Source: Leishmania panamensis (lineage: Eukaryota; Euglenozoa; Kinetoplastea; Trypanosomatida; Trypanosomatidae). Taken from it: a DNA stretch of 64,000 nucleotides. The DNA lies in the NCBI RefSeq assembly GCF_000755165.1, contig NC_025864.1, forward strand, positions 534,948 through 598,947, given 5' to 3'. The translations under genes were made by a program, and so were the position numbers. This document shows, one piece after another, positions 43,126-51,930 of the stretch. Within the stretch, counting starts at the first letter, position 1. Each line of letters starts with the position of its first letter. The notes under the pieces are model-generated. The model had not been told where the DNA came from and made no database searches. It saw nothing but the letters and a program-made list of their open reading frames with translations.

Positions 43126-44217
43126 ATGCTGACAGCAGCAGGCCTCTTGGTTGGTTTTGCTTTCGCGGCGAACACCGCGGATGAATGTTCTACTTTTGTG
43201 GTGAATCTTTGCGGCCACGATTCTGTTGGTGCCCCGCTTGCCCGAAGCATGAACGCAGTGGATGCTGAGTACATAGCGCATCATGGGGTGGATAACCTTA
43301 TTATTCCCATTTCGGTGAGCGAGCCAAAGAAAACGAAACGTGAGGATTATGCATATTGTGTGGACGTTGTTGTACACACGCTTTTGATTAAGATGTGTAC
43401 ACCTCAGCATCACCTTTTTCAACACCTGACGGAGAAGCTAGTGAGGCTTGCGATTGAGTGGATTCGAAATGAATGTGGCGTGCAACTACTACCGAGGACT
43501 TGTCGAATCGCTGGAAATCCTCTTTACTTTTCGGATACCGTCGGGATATCAGTGGATGAAATCACCAAGGAGGCTGTTAATTTGTTTCAGAGGAAGTCGA
43601 GTAGTTCAGAGTCTCACAAGGAAGAGCAGAACACAATTCCGGACGTACTTAATTTAATGAAGTCACATGTACCAGAGCCCAAGCAACCACTGGTGTGTGA
43701 AGTGATATCAACTCCTGGGATCAAAAAAGGGTTTTTAGTGAACGGAAGTGCACGACTCTACGGCCCTGATGGGAGTGGTGAAGGTTCTGGAAATGCCCCA
43801 GATCCTTTGGGACACATTCCGCAGTCACTGCGAGATAAGTGTCAAATTATTGACACGCGAAGCATGGAACAGCTCCCATGTCTACCTGTGCAAACACTGA
43901 AGCCTGACGATAAGACGCCAAAGCTGCGCCCTTCCAGCATGCTCGTTGCATCTACTACTAAGCCTAAAGAAAAAGATGAGGGTAACTGGAGCCGCTTTTC
44001 CATAGAGCATATCGAAGAAAAAGTAGTCATTCGATTTTTAGTGCCTGACACTGTGGCCTCACTTCGTGACATTGATCTTTCTGCAACAACAGACACCCTG
44101 GAGATCAATGGAAATGTGATTCAGCTGCCAGTGTCTATTGTGACTGATGATGTGCGGGCCAAGTTTGTTAACGCCACGCGGATGTTGATTGTTACATGTC
44201 TGATCGATGTATCATGA
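43126..44217 (+). CDS. PIH1-domain protein (R2TP / dynein-assembly co-chaperone type)
   Basis: 363 aa from the ATG at 43126, chosen because the T tract and AG at 43088-43106 would remove upstream Met codons. The N-terminal part is a PIH1 domain: GFAFAANTADECSTFVVNLCGHDSVGAPL, then DNLIIPISVSEPKKTKREDYAYCVDVVVH, the expected IPIS-x-G/E-P and C-x-VYDVVFH-like blocks. A charged linker (about 160-260) follows. The last ~75 residues form a CS-like beta domain (FSIEHIEEKVVIRFLVPD...LEINGN...LPVSI). PIH proteins link Hsp90 and the R2TP complex to clients such as snoRNP proteins, PIKKs and axonemal dyneins, which fits a flagellate. The domain begins almost at the start, so the usual N-terminal lead is short; the gene may have lost 5' sequence where retroelement DNA now abuts it. 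Codon use is much more A/T-rich than in genes before 32 kb. Confidence 0.82.
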   Translation: MLTAAGLLVGFAFAANTADECSTFVVNLCGHDSVGAPLARSMNAVDAEYIAHHGVDNLIIPISVSEPKKTKREDYAYCVDVVVHTLLIKMCTPQHHLFQHLTEKLVRLAIEWIRNECGVQLLPRTCRIAGNPLYFSDTVGISVDEITKEAVNLFQRKSSSSESHKEEQNTIPDVLNLMKSHVPEPKQPLVCEVISTPGIKKGFLVNGSARLYGPDGSGEGSGNAPDPLGHIPQSLRDKCQIIDTRSMEQLPCLPVQTLKPDDKTPKLRPSSMLVASTTKPKEKDEGNWSRFSIEHIEEKVVIRFLVPDTVASLRDIDLSATTDTLEINGNVIQLPVSIVTDDVRAKFVNATRMLIVTCLIDVS

Positions 44218-44501
44218 AAAAAAAAAAAGCAATATGCGGTTCATTAATTTCAGTGTCCCACTAGTGGCAAATGTGCTGTCCTGCTTGCAAGCGAGGAGGA
44301 TTTCTCGCGCTACAAAAGCAGAATGTTGTAAAATTCAATAAACCCGCTACACACTTTCTGAGTCAATTGGATTCGCTCAAGAACCTATTTATAAAATGCT
44401 AAAAAGCTACTTTATTCACATCTCTTTCAACTACTGTTACTGATCCTGGTTGTGTGGCTACTACGGAGTTCAGAGTGCGACGAAAGGGTTCATAGCTAAG
44501 T

Positions 44502-45593
44502 ATGACTCAACTCGTCCCTTTAGCTGAACTGCCCAGCGGTAAAAAAATATATAGCGTCCGGGGGCAAGGATTCGAAGTGGACAGGGAATATGATCTGGTC
44601 AAGATTATCGGATTTGGTGCGTATGGGACTGTGTGTTCAGCGGTCGCAAACAGATCAGGTGAGCGGGTGGCAATCAAGCGATTGTCACGTGTTTTTGGTG
44701 ATCTTCGCGAAGGGAAACGAATTTTGCGGGAGATGGAGATAATGACGTCCCTGAAGCACAGTAACCTGATTCGCCTCCACCACTTCTTGCGGCCGCACTC
44801 AAAGGAAACGTTCGAGGACATTTATTTTGTAATGGATCTTTATGACACCGATTTAAATCGTATTATACGAAGTCGGCAGAAGCTCACTGATGAACATCTA
44901 CAGTATTTCATGATTCAAGCGTTCCGTGGATTACATTACCTCCACTCTGCCAAAGTGATGCATCGAGACCTAAAGCCGAGTAACTTGCTTGTAAATGCGG
45001 ACTGCGCGCTGGCAATCTGCGATTTTGGACTGGCTCGTGATGATCAAGTGATGAGCTCGTCGGACCTCACCCAGTACGTTGTAACTCGATGGTACAGACC
45101 CCCTGAGGTACTTGGGATGGGTTTCAATCAGTATACGAGTGCGGTAGATGTCTGGAGCCTTGGTCTGATTTTTGCAGAGCTGATGGTAGGGCGTACCTTG
45201 CTTCCAGGAACCGATTATATCGAACAGCTAGTAATGATTGTCAACCTACTAGGATCCCCGTCTATCGATGACATGGAGTTTCTGAGCTCTGAGGCACGGG
45301 CATTTATTCTCTCTCAGCCGCATCGGCCGGCTCTCCCTTTTAGAGATCTTTTTCCAATGGCTACCGAGGAAGCTACTGATCTTCTCTCAAAACTGTTAGT
45401 CTTTCACCCAGCAAGACGATTAACTGCGAAGGAAGTGATGGAGCATCCATATTTTTCGAAGTACCGAGACCCCGCTGAAGAAGCCGACGCCCCTAATCCA
45501 TTTGTGTGGAATCATAGTCATATTGAAACGAAGGCGCAACTCCGTGAGGATTTGTGGCGCGTTGTCGAAGCCTACTCACATTCGAATGAATAG
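44502..45593 (+). CDS. MPK4: Mitogen-activated protein kinase, MPK4-type
   Basis: 363 aa Ser/Thr kinase of the CMGC/MAPK family. Present are the Gly loop (GFGAYGTV), the lysine motif VAIKRL, MHRDLKPSNLL, CDFGLA, the activation lip T190-Q191-Y192 followed by VVTRWYRPPEV, the MAPK insert region, and a C-terminal extension of only about 45 residues. The TQY lip in place of the common TEY/TDY, and the synteny with a CPA-like gene, match what I recall of Leishmania MPK4 (TbMAPK4 orthologue). In L. mexicana that kinase is essential and is activated by the STE7-like kinase MKK5. The first ATG after a spacer of only 284 bp is used. It is expected in cytosol and flagellum. Codons are A/T-rich in third position. 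The MAPK assignment is certain and the MPK4 identity likely. Confidence 0.92.
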   Translation: MTQLVPLAELPSGKKIYSVRGQGFEVDREYDLVKIIGFGAYGTVCSAVANRSGERVAIKRLSRVFGDLREGKRILREMEIMTSLKHSNLIRLHHFLRPHSKETFEDIYFVMDLYDTDLNRIIRSRQKLTDEHLQYFMIQAFRGLHYLHSAKVMHRDLKPSNLLVNADCALAICDFGLARDDQVMSSSDLTQYVVTRWYRPPEVLGMGFNQYTSAVDVWSLGLIFAELMVGRTLLPGTDYIEQLVMIVNLLGSPSIDDMEFLSSEARAFILSQPHRPALPFRDLFPMATEEATDLLSKLLVFHPARRLTAKEVMEHPYFSKYRDPAEEADAPNPFVWNHSHIETKAQLREDLWRVVEAYSHSNE

Positions 45594-45958
45594 GAATCTG
45601 TTCCTCTCATTTTTTTTTTTGCATACATCGCTCAAAAAAAAAAACATCTGCTTTTAAATTATCTAGTGACGGTGGATAATGACTGTTTCTGAGCTCGGCG
45701 ACACGCTGGATTTATCAAGTGCAAATTAAAATCCGCTCCAATTTTTGGACATCAAGGGTCACTCTTTTCTGCACACACAAAAACTATGATGAAGCGTGAA
45801 CTAATTTTTTGCGCATTGCTGCTCAACCCATACCCCCTCCCTTTCCCCATTCAAAAGTGCATAGATACTGTACTTATTTATCCATTTTCTGTGTATTGAC
45901 GTCAGGGGGTCATTATTCGACAATCGACTTCTTTACATAGGTCGATCAACTGAGACGC
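45594..45958. other. Short A/T-rich spacer
   Basis: 365 bp with a T run at 45610-45619, an A run at 45636-45645 and a C/T tract at 45834-45848 before the next gene. No gene. Much shorter and more A/T-rich than spacers before 32 kb. Confidence 0.6.
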
Positions 45959-47719
45959 ATGAAGCGTCCACGCAAACCAGCACCAGGGGAGTGCTGTGGA
46001 AGCGGTTGCACCCGCTGTGTGTGGGATACCTACTACGATGAGCTCGCCAGATTTGAGGAGTTCATAGCAGGTGGGGGTGACGAAGAGGAGGGCACGCAAT
46101 CCTCAGAAGAGGAAGAAATTGTTAATTATATCGGTACGGTTGTGGTGAAGTACATTGATCCACCAACTTCGTCAGTTTCAACCACAAGGTTTCCTGATGA
46201 GTGGGAGAGAGCCGAGATGAAAGCACGGGGGTTCTTTCCCATTGACAGAATCGAGCTAGCGAGCTGTAGCACACCTTCGTTTTCTCCAGCTGATCCTGGC
46301 ATCAGCATTATCAACCTCTTTACATCTGCAAAAGGCAAGGCAATGCTACCGGGTGATGTAGTGGAGGTGCTTGTGACTAACAGTCACGGTACACAGGATG
46401 CCAATGATGTTGAAAGACTGTGCAAGGCGCTTCACCTGGATCCATGTGCATGGTGTGAGCTACATCGCTCGCCGTTTGTGCCGGAAGACAACTTTCCCCC
46501 ATGGCTTCCTTTGCAAAAGCCACTGATGCTTGGGCAGCTTCTTTCTGTCTATGTCGATATAAGTAGTAGTAGCTACCTGTTGCAACATAGCTTTTTTGCG
46601 AGTCTTTTGCGAGTTTACAACGACTCCAAGTCTTCCTCTGCATCTTCGACTTCAACCACCCCGTCACCCGACCCAGAGAAGGTACGACTTCTTGAGGCTT
46701 GTGCGTTTTCTGAGATAGGTCCCCAGCTTCTGCGCTCACTGTCAAGAAGCAACGCACCGCTTTGCTACCCTTCTCTTGTCGACGTACTTGAAGCCTTTTC
46801 CTTTGTCAATATTCCACTTGACCGTGTCCTTGAGATCAGTGGACCGCTCCAGACACGCAAGTATAGCCTGGCAAACTGGATTCCTGCAACATTTCCGCCA
46901 AGTCCACTTCAGCTATGTATGAGGGAGGTGTGCGCTCAACGCTCTGCAAATGTGCCTGCTGCTACCACCGTCAGTGCAGACGCTCTGCAGGTTGCAGACA
47001 TGTTCAACAGGGTTGCTCAGGAAGCCTCCGGGGACGACAGCAACTTCTTTTTTGGACACACGTCTCATCCACTCTGTTGTGCAGCGCGCTCTATGACAAG
47101 GAATCCAGCTGCCTCGAGTCCCAGAGGCGTGTATATCAGCTTTTCTCTGTTTGGAAACTCTCTGTTTGCTCAGCAGCTCCAGGCTGGATGCACAGCTCTG
47201 TGCAACCCTGCTCACACCAAGAGCTTACACAGCGGACTTTTCCTTATCGGGTGTGGTACAGGGATTGCTCCTTTAATTGCAGCTGTCACGCAGCTGATGC
47301 TTCGTCGCGCCTCTTCAGTGGCTGGGAGTGCCCCCTTTTCGTGTTGGGTGTTCTACGGAGTGCGCTCAAAGGCGGAGCTGTTGTATGATGAAACCCTCAA
47401 AGAAGCATTGCGAACAGGAGCAATTGCCAAGTATGAGTATGCTCTTTCGCGGGAGGACGACAGAGGGAAGCACGGCATGTATGTGACGGACCTTGTGAAG
47501 CGGAACCGTCTAATGGTCACGGATGCCCTACAAAGCGCGGGCCAGGTATTCGTCTGTGGTCCGGCAAAGGCTCTTCAATCTGTCCGGGAGCTGGTCAAAT
47601 GCGACCTGCTCGCCGAGCCAGACGATGATGACAGTGTGCAGGAGCAACGGCTGTTGCTTCTGGAGGATCAAGGGCGGTTGAACTTCAACATATGGAGCAC
47701 TGGAAACATATTTGAGTGA
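45959..47719 (+). CDS. CPR-like FAD/NADPH oxidoreductase with N-terminal OXLD1-type Cys motif
   Basis: 586 aa. The N terminus carries an oxidoreductase-like (OXLD1) motif, GECCGSGCTRCVWDTYYDEL (residues about 10-29), usually found in small mitochondrial proteins, followed by an acidic linker. The rest is a cytochrome P450 reductase-type flavoprotein: the insert/FAD domain (PLMLGQLLSVYVDIS; TRKYSLANWIP as the FAD-binding R-x-Y-S box) and the NADPH domain (LIGCGTGIAPLIAAV for GxGTGIAP, CWVFYGVR, FVCGPAKALQSV, and a C-terminal aromatic NIWSTGNIFE). There is no flavodoxin (FMN) domain, so electrons from NADPH through FAD must pass to a separate acceptor. It resembles the reductase half of Tah18 or methionine synthase reductase, but the role is not decidable here. 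The start is the ATG at 45959, immediately followed by the Cys motif. Confidence 0.8.
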   Translation: MKRPRKPAPGECCGSGCTRCVWDTYYDELARFEEFIAGGGDEEEGTQSSEEEEIVNYIGTVVVKYIDPPTSSVSTTRFPDEWERAEMKARGFFPIDRIELASCSTPSFSPADPGISIINLFTSAKGKAMLPGDVVEVLVTNSHGTQDANDVERLCKALHLDPCAWCELHRSPFVPEDNFPPWLPLQKPLMLGQLLSVYVDISSSSYLLQHSFFASLLRVYNDSKSSSASSTSTTPSPDPEKVRLLEACAFSEIGPQLLRSLSRSNAPLCYPSLVDVLEAFSFVNIPLDRVLEISGPLQTRKYSLANWIPATFPPSPLQLCMREVCAQRSANVPAATTVSADALQVADMFNRVAQEASGDDSNFFFGHTSHPLCCAARSMTRNPAASSPRGVYISFSLFGNSLFAQQLQAGCTALCNPAHTKSLHSGLFLIGCGTGIAPLIAAVTQLMLRRASSVAGSAPFSCWVFYGVRSKAELLYDETLKEALRTGAIAKYEYALSREDDRGKHGMYVTDLVKRNRLMVTDALQSAGQVFVCGPAKALQSVRELVKCDLLAEPDDDDSVQEQRLLLLEDQGRLNFNIWSTGNIFE

Positions 47720-48942
47720 TGGGTATGTTTCCTTCGCCGTGTACGATAAACTACATGAGTGAACAATCAAGAAACGAAAGATTAGACAAAGCAGTGGGAC
47801 CTTGGGTGAGTTAGTATTCCTCTACATGGATCTTGCCGAGGTCTTCGGCACAATGCTCAGTGCATACGCCTCTAATTGAGAGTGAACCGGGAATGAATGT
47901 TTCATTTTTGCTACGCACAGTTTCCCCACTTTTGACGCTGCACCCTTTCTCGCTGATACGGAGCCCGTTCCTCGTATGTGTACAGGCCATGGCTGTCGCG
48001 CTGGTGAAGCCACTGGGGTCTGCAAACCTGCATCATAGAAACGACGCATCACCAAGGTTACTATTTATCGAGATGATCGCGAGCGAGGTGCAGGACGACG
48101 ACCGGTGACACTGACCTGAGCGAGGTGCTCAAAGGCGTGCAGCACGACCTTGGCGGGAAGTACGCGTACGTTTTCCTCACAGTACAATACCATAGCGAAC
48201 AGCAAGAAGGCCAGTGTTGGCGATATCGCACACAACTATCCCATCGCCAGCTTATATGGGACTGAAGGGGCTGATTCTCGTCGAAAACACCTTTTTGGCG
48301 AGCACGTTATGAAGGCCGCTGACCCGTCGACACCAGTATTTGAGCCGTTGAGGGTGTACTGGCGGTCTTCCGCGGAAGAAGGAAGAGCTGCTTCGCATGT
48401 GCTACAGTACGATGCGCATCTACGCAGGCTTGTCCGGGGTGGGCTTCACCGCAGCATTCAGCCAGGCGTTGACGGGCACAGACATGAGTTGCGACGCTTT
48501 TGCAGGCTGCTACCACGATTACATTTTCGTCTCTGTGTGGCAAGCAAGGCGATAGCGATGAGTGCACCTAAGTAGACTTTCCGCTGGATCTTCCTGGGGA
48601 CATCATCGACCACCTCGATGTCTTGCTCTTCTTTTGTGTGGCGCTCAGGCACACAAACAAACAGCTCTCTGCTGCTTCTTCTCTTGCATTCTTCAAGAGC
48701 TTCTCTGCACGTCAGCAGTGCACTCAAATGGGGAGCTTCCGTTCTGTTTTATATGCAGCGACATGTGCTGCTGCAACAAAGAAAAAAGGCGCCCAGGCAC
48801 TGCTGAGGTGCCATTCTTGGAGTCTTCTTCTAGCATTCCTCTCTCCCCATTGTGCTTCCGTCTTCACGTTTTTCGAAGCTGAGTCGAGGCATCGACAGCA
48901 GTGACTAGACACGCATCACAATCTCATTCTTGCAAGGTAAGG
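47720..48942. other. Spacer with possible remains of a decayed gene
   Basis: 1.2 kb with no intact gene. Coding-like but broken fragments appear on the + strand: SPFLVCVQAMAVALVKPLG (about 47965-48025), EVLKGVQHDLGGKYAYVFL (48121-48177) and a third-frame segment around 48395-48550 reading MCYSTMRIYAG and CHDYIFVSVW-type residues. I do not recognise the parent protein. The evidence for a pseudogene is weak. Confidence 0.35.
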
Positions 48943-49296
48943 ATGCCACAAGACACGTACTTCCGCCGTGCCATTGATTGGATGTACGGAGATGATGCCT
49001 ACCTTCAAAACTTGCCAACGAAGGATTTGGGCAACAAACACATTAACGAGCTTCTTGGCCGGCACCCCTACCATCCATACGATCCCGATATGAAGGCTGA
49101 CAATCCTTGCTACAAGTTCAACACACTCTTTCACGAGTGCATGGAGGCGGATCACGTGAATGGGTATGAGCTTTATCAGAAGCACGTGGCCTGCTACTTC
49201 CCATACAAGGTAGATTTGATGAAGTGCATTGCCACAGAGAAGCGGCGCCATCGCATGGAGATGGAGGCTCTAGAAGCCAAAGGTCCGAAAAGCTGA
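48943..49296 (+). CDS. Small twin-cysteine (CX9C/CX10C) protein, probably mitochondrial
   Basis: 117 aa. I used the ATG at 48943; the frame opens slightly upstream without another ATG-based reason to extend. The cysteines are arranged C56-x9-C66 (NPCYKFNTLFHEC) and C84-x10-C95 (ACYFPYKVDLMKC), flanked by helices, close to the CHCH twin CX9C fold of intermembrane-space proteins such as COX and complex I assembly factors. The N-terminal half is rich in aromatic and Pro/His residues (RHPYHPYDPD) and the C terminus is basic (KCIATEKRRHRMEME). No classical presequence is visible, which is usual for Mia40-type substrates. The second pair has ten rather than nine spacer residues, so the fold is inferred. 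Specific function unknown. Confidence 0.7.
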   Translation: MPQDTYFRRAIDWMYGDDAYLQNLPTKDLGNKHINELLGRHPYHPYDPDMKADNPCYKFNTLFHECMEADHVNGYELYQKHVACYFPYKVDLMKCIATEKRRHRMEMEALEAKGPKS

Positions 49297-50064
49297 CCCA
49301 TGGCCGCAATACGCGTTCTGTCACGCATACTAACACCCTTCCTATTCACAAGTTTGTTGAGTGGAAGAAAAATACCGTGGGCACCACCAAAGGGTGATCG
49401 GGGTCGCTGCGCCGTTGTCCTTTTCATCAAACGAAAAGGACAAAAAAGTCAGCTTCACCGTGGCTAAAAGTAGATCTTGGCAGATCCCTGCTGGTAGAGA
49501 TGAGTTACTTGAGCATCTATGCGGCACCATGCCAATGGGCGTGATGCGAGTGGTGCGCTTAGACGAGACAGATGCACTCTTCTGTGCCAAGAGGAGCGCT
49601 CGACTGTCTTGCCTCGTATGTGCCTTCTACGCCATCTTCAAATATTTGCTTCTCTCCCTTGTCTACACTTTTGCGATGCTGCGCATGTGCTCCGCTCCCG
49701 CCCCTCAGATAGCAACTGCTGGGACGCAGCTTGTAAGTAGAGCTTTCTTTTTCCTTTGACGTTGAGGCTGGCAGTGGCGTGTGTGGCGCTTTACTTCACT
49801 GCAAGCGGCTCGAATAACGCAGAGTGACTTTCTGATATGCACCACGTCTGGTTAGAATATTTTGGGTTCTGTTAATTCTTGCACACGCAAGAAACGCTAT
49901 TGAAAGCAAAAGGGAATCGGCTAGTCACACCAGGTGCCTTTTTTCACCTCTGGCACGGGGCTCACGGGACGTCTGCCGATACCCATCAACACCACCTCGA
50001 AGAAACATTACACGCAGCTGGGTGAGTCCCCCCGAGGTCCTTCTCACACGCCTAGGCGGATCAG
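49297..50064. other. Spacer between the CX9C protein and the FYVE kinase
   Basis: No ATG-started gene seen. A frame open from 49361 to 49759 has reasonable composition (SFTVAKSRSWQIPAGRDELLEHL) but begins at GTG and lacks homology I recognise; its last part is hydrophobic. It could be a remnant or chance. Confidence 0.4.
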
Positions 50065-51930
50065 ATGGGGGCACGAAGCGGGAAAGAGACTTCACAGACG
50101 TCAAATCGGTCGCAAGCGGTGTGTGCTTTGTGCGGCGCGAAAGCGATACGTAAGTCATCATGGCAGACGGGCAGCAGCTTCGTCTTAGAGGAGTGTAGCC
50201 GCTGTCATTTTCCTTGCTGCGATATGTGCTACGTTTGGCGCCGATATGGGTCTAATTTTTCAACCTACGATTACGAGAAAGACGCTGCTGCTCAGTATGC
50301 GCCAGTGTGTCGGCGGTGCGTAGTAGAGCCGAATCTGGTCGCCCACGCACCACGGTGTGTTTGGAAGCTGATTTTCGAGTACTGTGACGCGACGGCAAAG
50401 CATCGTCTGCTGCAGCTGTGCCATGCCACGCAGATGGGCGTTGTGCTGCCGTATCCTCACACGCGGTACGGATGGAGTACTTTTTTCGAAGGTAGGTGTT
50501 TCATCTCCAAAGGTGCCAATGGTGAGGTTTATCGCACAATGGTGCGTCGAGACATTACGAAGAAGCTTGCACGGTCTCTAATTAACGTGCTGGATGCAAA
50601 GGTGCTAGCCGATCTTGCTGGTTGCACTGTGGCTGTGAAGGCGATCCGAAAGTCGACTGTTTTCTCCTTGAGGAGGTGGAAGCACATTCAACGGGAAGTG
50701 GATGCGCTGCGTAGATGCTACCACCGTCACGTCGTTCAGCTGCACTTTGTCGCGCAGGGCCCCAGTGAGGTTTATATTGTACTTCAGTACGTGCCCGGCG
50801 GAGACTTGTTTGACTGGCTGGTCCGTCAACAGATTCCAATGGAGTATGATGTGGTCGTCATCGCGCGCCAGCTTCTCGAAACGCTTCACTTTATGCACGA
50901 GGTCTGCGGGGTTGTGCATCGTGATATCAAGCCGGAGAACATCTTGCTACAGCCCATTGTAAATTCAAGTGTACAGAGGCAAGGGGATGGGTCTCTCAGC
51001 GCGGGCGGCGGGTGCGCTACAGGGCATGCCAGCGCGTCCGATGACTTGCACATACGCCTTGCCGACTTCGGGTACGCGAAGCTTCTTCCGAAAAGCGAGC
51101 CTGAAGACGCGTTCCTGTCGCCAGCACGGACGTCGGACACTCCTTTGCCGCCTGCACCCCCCGATGAGGTTGGTAACATGGGGCCTAGGTCGGAAAGTGT
51201 GCAGCGCACGGAGCCTCACGCGAACGCTCACAGGCCGTTTCTCATTTCGTCCACCCCGTGTGGAACGCTCGGCTTCGCTGCCCCTGAGATTCTTTCCGCC
51301 TACAACGCACAGAAGAACGCTTGGCAGCGCCTTCGTTCAAGCCGGCAGTCTGCCGAGCAGATTGGAGACATAGCCAAGCCGCAAACGCCGGTAGATTTGG
51401 TGAAGCGTATGGACATCTTTGCGGCTGGCGTGACTATATGTATCCTCTTGACGGGGTGTGAGCCGTTTCCGTGTCTGTCGTCTAAAGAGCATATTGAGGC
51501 TGTGTACGAGGGTCTGGACTTTAGTGAACCTCAGTGGAGCTACGTGTCTCAGCAGGCCAAGAGCTTGCTACGCCGCATGCTTGCGCCAAGGGCGGCGGAC
51601 CGTCCCTCTGCCTTTGAGTGCCTCAACTCATCTTGGATTAAGCACCATGCCCCGTACACCGACGCCACCTCAGAGGCGGAGGGGGACGATGAGAATGTTC
51701 ATGGGAAGAGGCTCAATCACAGCGCGTCTGTGTGGCAGCTGCTCTCCACTTCGTTTCAGAGCTCTGTCCACTCGCTGCGCAAGAGTGAGGGGTGGCTGTT
51801 CGTACAGGATGCACAGGGACTCGTGACAACGATTCCGCGTCAGCTTGTAAACGACATAGATGCTGGTGAGCCCTTTTCTGAGGCGCTTCATTCCTCCAGC
51901 GGTCGCGAGCAGGCTTTCAGTGTCTACTAG
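50065..51930 (+). CDS. Protein kinase with N-terminal FYVE-type zinc finger
   Basis: 621 aa. An N-terminal eight-cysteine finger (C20-x2-C23, ECSRC, CCDMC, CRRC; about residues 18-93) has FYVE spacing but lacks the RRHHCR phosphoinositide-binding basic patch (FPCCDMC instead), so membrane-lipid binding is uncertain. A kinase domain follows from about 152: Gly loop KGANGEVYR, K192 (VAVKAIRK), HRDIKPEN with D287, D334-F-G336 (LADFGYAKLL), then a ~65-residue insert before the GTLGFAAPEI activation-segment end, and a normal C lobe to about 530. It looks AGC/CAMK-like. FYVE-kinase fusions are a known trypanosomatid speciality. The C-terminal ~90 residues are unassigned (SEGWLFVQDAQGLVTT). The start at 50065 places the finger at the N terminus. 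GC content is intermediate between the AT-rich block and the rest. Confidence 0.85.
   Translation: MGARSGKETSQTSNRSQAVCALCGAKAIRKSSWQTGSSFVLEECSRCHFPCCDMCYVWRRYGSNFSTYDYEKDAAAQYAPVCRRCVVEPNLVAHAPRCVWKLIFEYCDATAKHRLLQLCHATQMGVVLPYPHTRYGWSTFFEGRCFISKGANGEVYRTMVRRDITKKLARSLINVLDAKVLADLAGCTVAVKAIRKSTVFSLRRWKHIQREVDALRRCYHRHVVQLHFVAQGPSEVYIVLQYVPGGDLFDWLVRQQIPMEYDVVVIARQLLETLHFMHEVCGVVHRDIKPENILLQPIVNSSVQRQGDGSLSAGGGCATGHASASDDLHIRLADFGYAKLLPKSEPEDAFLSPARTSDTPLPPAPPDEVGNMGPRSESVQRTEPHANAHRPFLISSTPCGTLGFAAPEILSAYNAQKNAWQRLRSSRQSAEQIGDIAKPQTPVDLVKRMDIFAAGVTICILLTGCEPFPCLSSKEHIEAVYEGLDFSEPQWSYVSQQAKSLLRRMLAPRAADRPSAFECLNSSWIKHHAPYTDATSEAEGDDENVHGKRLNHSASVWQLLSTSFQSSVHSLRKSEGWLFVQDAQGLVTTIPRQLVNDIDAGEPFSEALHSSSGREQAFSVY

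Noticed and set aside
48150..48575. 141-residue frame at 48.2 kb
   Set aside because: Starts at TTG, and coding-like segments switch frames within it, so an intact gene is unlikely.
43107..49300. AT-rich block as contamination or horizontal transfer
   Set aside because: The MPK4-type kinase lies downstream of the CPA-like gene, the order I recall for Leishmania chromosome 19, and the proteins look trypanosomatid. A compositional island is simpler, though mis-scaffolding is not excluded.
49361..49759. 132-residue frame between the CX9C and kinase genes
   Set aside because: Opens at GTG and not ATG, no homology recognised, hydrophobic tail from T-rich DNA. Left as spacer with a note.
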